Positions 62,519-64,000 of a stretch of 64,000 nucleotides of DNA are shown here, piece by piece. The position numbers and the translations under genes were made by a program. The notes under the pieces were generated by a model that ran no database searches, had not been told where the DNA came from, and was given only the letters and a program-made list of their open reading frames with translations. Within the stretch, counting starts at the first letter, position 1. Every line of letters starts with the position of its first letter. The DNA comes from Streptomyces lanatus (GTDB lineage Bacteria; Actinomycetota; Actinomycetes; Streptomycetales; Streptomycetaceae), in NCBI RefSeq assembly GCF_014655715.1, contig NZ_BNBM01000002.1, positions 496,001 through 560,000 of the forward strand. Direction: 5' to 3'.

Positions 62519-63978
62519 GATGAGGCAGTATCCCCGTCCAGGCGGGCGTGCGCGTGCGCCGCGACCGGGGCCGGGAGCCAGCCCCGGGTGGTGAGTTCGT
62601 CGACGAGGCGGGCGTAGGGCTCGGCGAAGCGGGCCGTGCCGCCGGGGCGGGGTTCGACGGTCGTGCCGGGACGGACCATGCCCTCCGCGGCCTCCGGCAG
62701 CCCCGGCGCCGCACCCGCGCCGTACGCCGCCAACGCGGCCATCCCCAGGGCCGGTTCCGTCTGCCGCGGCACCCGGGCCGGGCGGCCCAGCACATCGGCG
62801 CGCAGCTGGTTCCAGTACGGGCTGCGGGCGGCGCCGCCGGTGAAGGTGAGGGTGCCGTCGAGGGGGGCGCCCAGGTGGTCCAGATAGTCCAGGCAGAGGC
62901 GTTCCGTGAAGGCGACGCCCTGGAGCAGCGCGGCCCACAGGTCGGCGTCGGACTCCGGTTCGCCCAGAACCAGCGCGGTGGCGTCCGGGGCGAGGAACGG
63001 GAAGCGCTCGCCGGGTGACACCAGCGGGTAGGCGATCGCGCCGGACGGCTCATGGCCGGCGGCCAGCGCGTCCATGGCCGCCGGATCGACGCCCGCGAAC
63101 GCCGCCGTCAGCACGCCCGCGCCCACGCTCGAGGCGCCGCCGGGCAGCCAACTCCCGTCCGGGGCACGGTGGTTGTAGACCACGCCGGTCGCGTCCCGGA
63201 CCGGCGCCAGGGACGCGCCCTTGAGGACCAGCGTGGTGCCGAGCACCGAGTTCCAGGAGCCGGGGCGCAGGGCGGCGGAGGCGATCTGGGCCGCGCAGCC
63301 GTCGGTCATCCCGGCGAGGACGGGGGTGCCGGCGGGGATGCCGGTGGCGTCGGCGGCGGAGGCGCAGACCTCGCCGAGGAGGGTGCCGGGGCGTACGACG
63401 TCGGGGATCGCGGCGTCGGACAGGCCCAGCCGGTGCAGCATCCCGGGCCAGGCGTCCCGCTCCAGGTCGTAGCCGGTCTTCAGGGCATGGCTGGAGTCGG
63501 CCGGGGGCGGCGCGCCGGTGAGGAGGGCGACGACCAGGTCCGGCTGGTGGGTGATCCGGCCGTGGCCGTAGTGCTCGGTCAGCCACAGGGCCTTCGGCAG
63601 CGCCCAGGTGTCCTGCACCGCGAGCCCCGCCATCCGGGCCCGCGCGCCATACACCGTGGCCCGTCCGTCGTCGTACATCAGCGCGGGGCTCATCGGCCGC
63701 CCCGCCCCGTCCGTCAGCAGCACGGTCCCGGACGTCCCGCACACGGCGAGCCCGCCGACCCGTACGCCCCTCGCGGAACCCAGCGCCGCCCGCGACGCCG
63801 CGCACAGCCCGTCCCACCACTCCACCGGATCCTGCTCGTGCCGCACCCCGTCGCGCCGTCCGCCGAGGGGGGCCGAGCCGCTGCCGAGGACCGTGCCGTC
63901 CCCGGTGACCAGCAGGACCCGGACACTCTGGGTGCCCAGGTCGATCCCCAGCCAGGCGTCTTGTTCATCCGCTGCCAT
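62515..63978 (-). CDS. FGGY family carbohydrate kinase
   Basis: This 487-residue sugar kinase starts with the phosphate-1 motif WLGIDLGTQSVRVLLV and has the substrate region TDGCAAQIASAALRPG. The adenosine region TFTGGAARSPYWNQL is the FGGY-type signature. It phosphorylates a sugar or polyol, perhaps xylulose or ribulose; the exact one is not clear. ATG at 63978 is favoured by GGGAGG 5 bases upstream. Promoter and any upstream genes lie beyond the window. Confidence 0.92.
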   Translation of the reverse strand: MAADEQDAWLGIDLGTQSVRVLLVTGDGTVLGSGSAPLGGRRDGVRHEQDPVEWWDGLCAASRAALGSARGVRVGGLAVCGTSGTVLLTDGAGRPMSPALMYDDGRATVYGARARMAGLAVQDTWALPKALWLTEHYGHGRITHQPDLVVALLTGAPPPADSSHALKTGYDLERDAWPGMLHRLGLSDAAIPDVVRPGTLLGEVCASAADATGIPAGTPVLAGMTDGCAAQIASAALRPGSWNSVLGTTLVLKGASLAPVRDATGVVYNHRAPDGSWLPGGASSVGAGVLTAAFAGVDPAAMDALAAGHEPSGAIAYPLVSPGERFPFLAPDATALVLGEPESDADLWAALLQGVAFTERLCLDYLDHLGAPLDGTLTFTGGAARSPYWNQLRADVLGRPARVPRQTEPALGMAALAAYGAGAAPGLPEAAEGMVRPGTTVEPRPGGTARFAEPYARLVDELTTRGWLPAPVAAHAHARLDGDTASS

Positions 63979-64000
63979 CCGGACCTCCCGCACATCTGGA

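Overview
The window is high-GC actinobacterial chromosome and almost certainly Streptomyces. The evidence is strong GC bias at third codon positions, GTG/TTG starts, divided ClpP paralogues, a complete mreBCD-mrdA-rodA morphogenesis cluster, Eis-like acetyltransferase, DUF574 methyltransferase, a sodF gene behind a perfect Nur-type operator, and Streptomyces-type intergenic repeats. The order from the radical SAM gene through rodA, mre, ndk, folC, valS, clpX, clpP and tig to sodF is the conserved core arrangement of this genus.

Region 1 (1-15.2 kb) is accessory-looking. A cut-off DUF2344 gene lies at the left edge. It is followed by a membrane protein built of LTPxGHA repeats, an M20 peptidase with an AbgT transporter and a divergent two-unit Lrp regulator (aminoacyl-glutamate use), a translationally coupled gntK-zwf-GH15 run (glucose and pentose phosphate metabolism), an alcohol dehydrogenase, a universal stress protein, a DUF899 protein, a 14-TM drug exporter, and a small secreted protein. 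Two apparent gene fragments lie at 14.1-15.3 kb. This block separates the DUF2344 gene from its usual radical SAM partner at 15.3-17.3 kb.

Region 2 (15.2-37.6 kb) is core: radical SAM protein, CYTH-CHAD protein, rodA, mrdA, mreD, mreC, mreB, ndk, DUF4233, folC, valS, a Pro/Gln-rich membrane protein, a tiny secreted Cys protein, clpX, clpP2, clpP1 (with a ClgR-type box), tig, tRNA-Pro and tRNA-Gly. Strong hairpin terminators separate the transcription units.

Region 3 (37.6-51.8 kb) holds signalling and housekeeping genes: two membrane Ser/Thr kinases (one with a PQQ-type propeller), a SpoIIE-type phosphatase, an HD hydrolase, an acyltransferase, an Eis-like acetyltransferase, a Nei-family glycosylase, rpiB, an amino acid permease, an LPXTG surface protein and bioY. 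The bioY gene carries an in-frame palindromic repeat near its start.

Region 4 (52.0-58.8 kb) is an organosulfur scavenging cluster: ROK regulator, SsuA-like lipoprotein, ABC permease, ATPase, DszA/NtaA-type flavin monooxygenase and TauD-type dioxygenase. It contains two previously unlisted short ORFs that look like cysteine-related leader peptides, one before the regulator and one before the binding protein. This is the most interesting signal in the window.

Region 5 (58.8-64 kb) has a second amino acid permease, sodF under a Nur-type box, a DUF574 methyltransferase, and an overlapping FGGY sugar kinase/histidine phosphatase pair. No CRISPR array, insertion sequence, integrase or secondary-metabolite core gene was seen.
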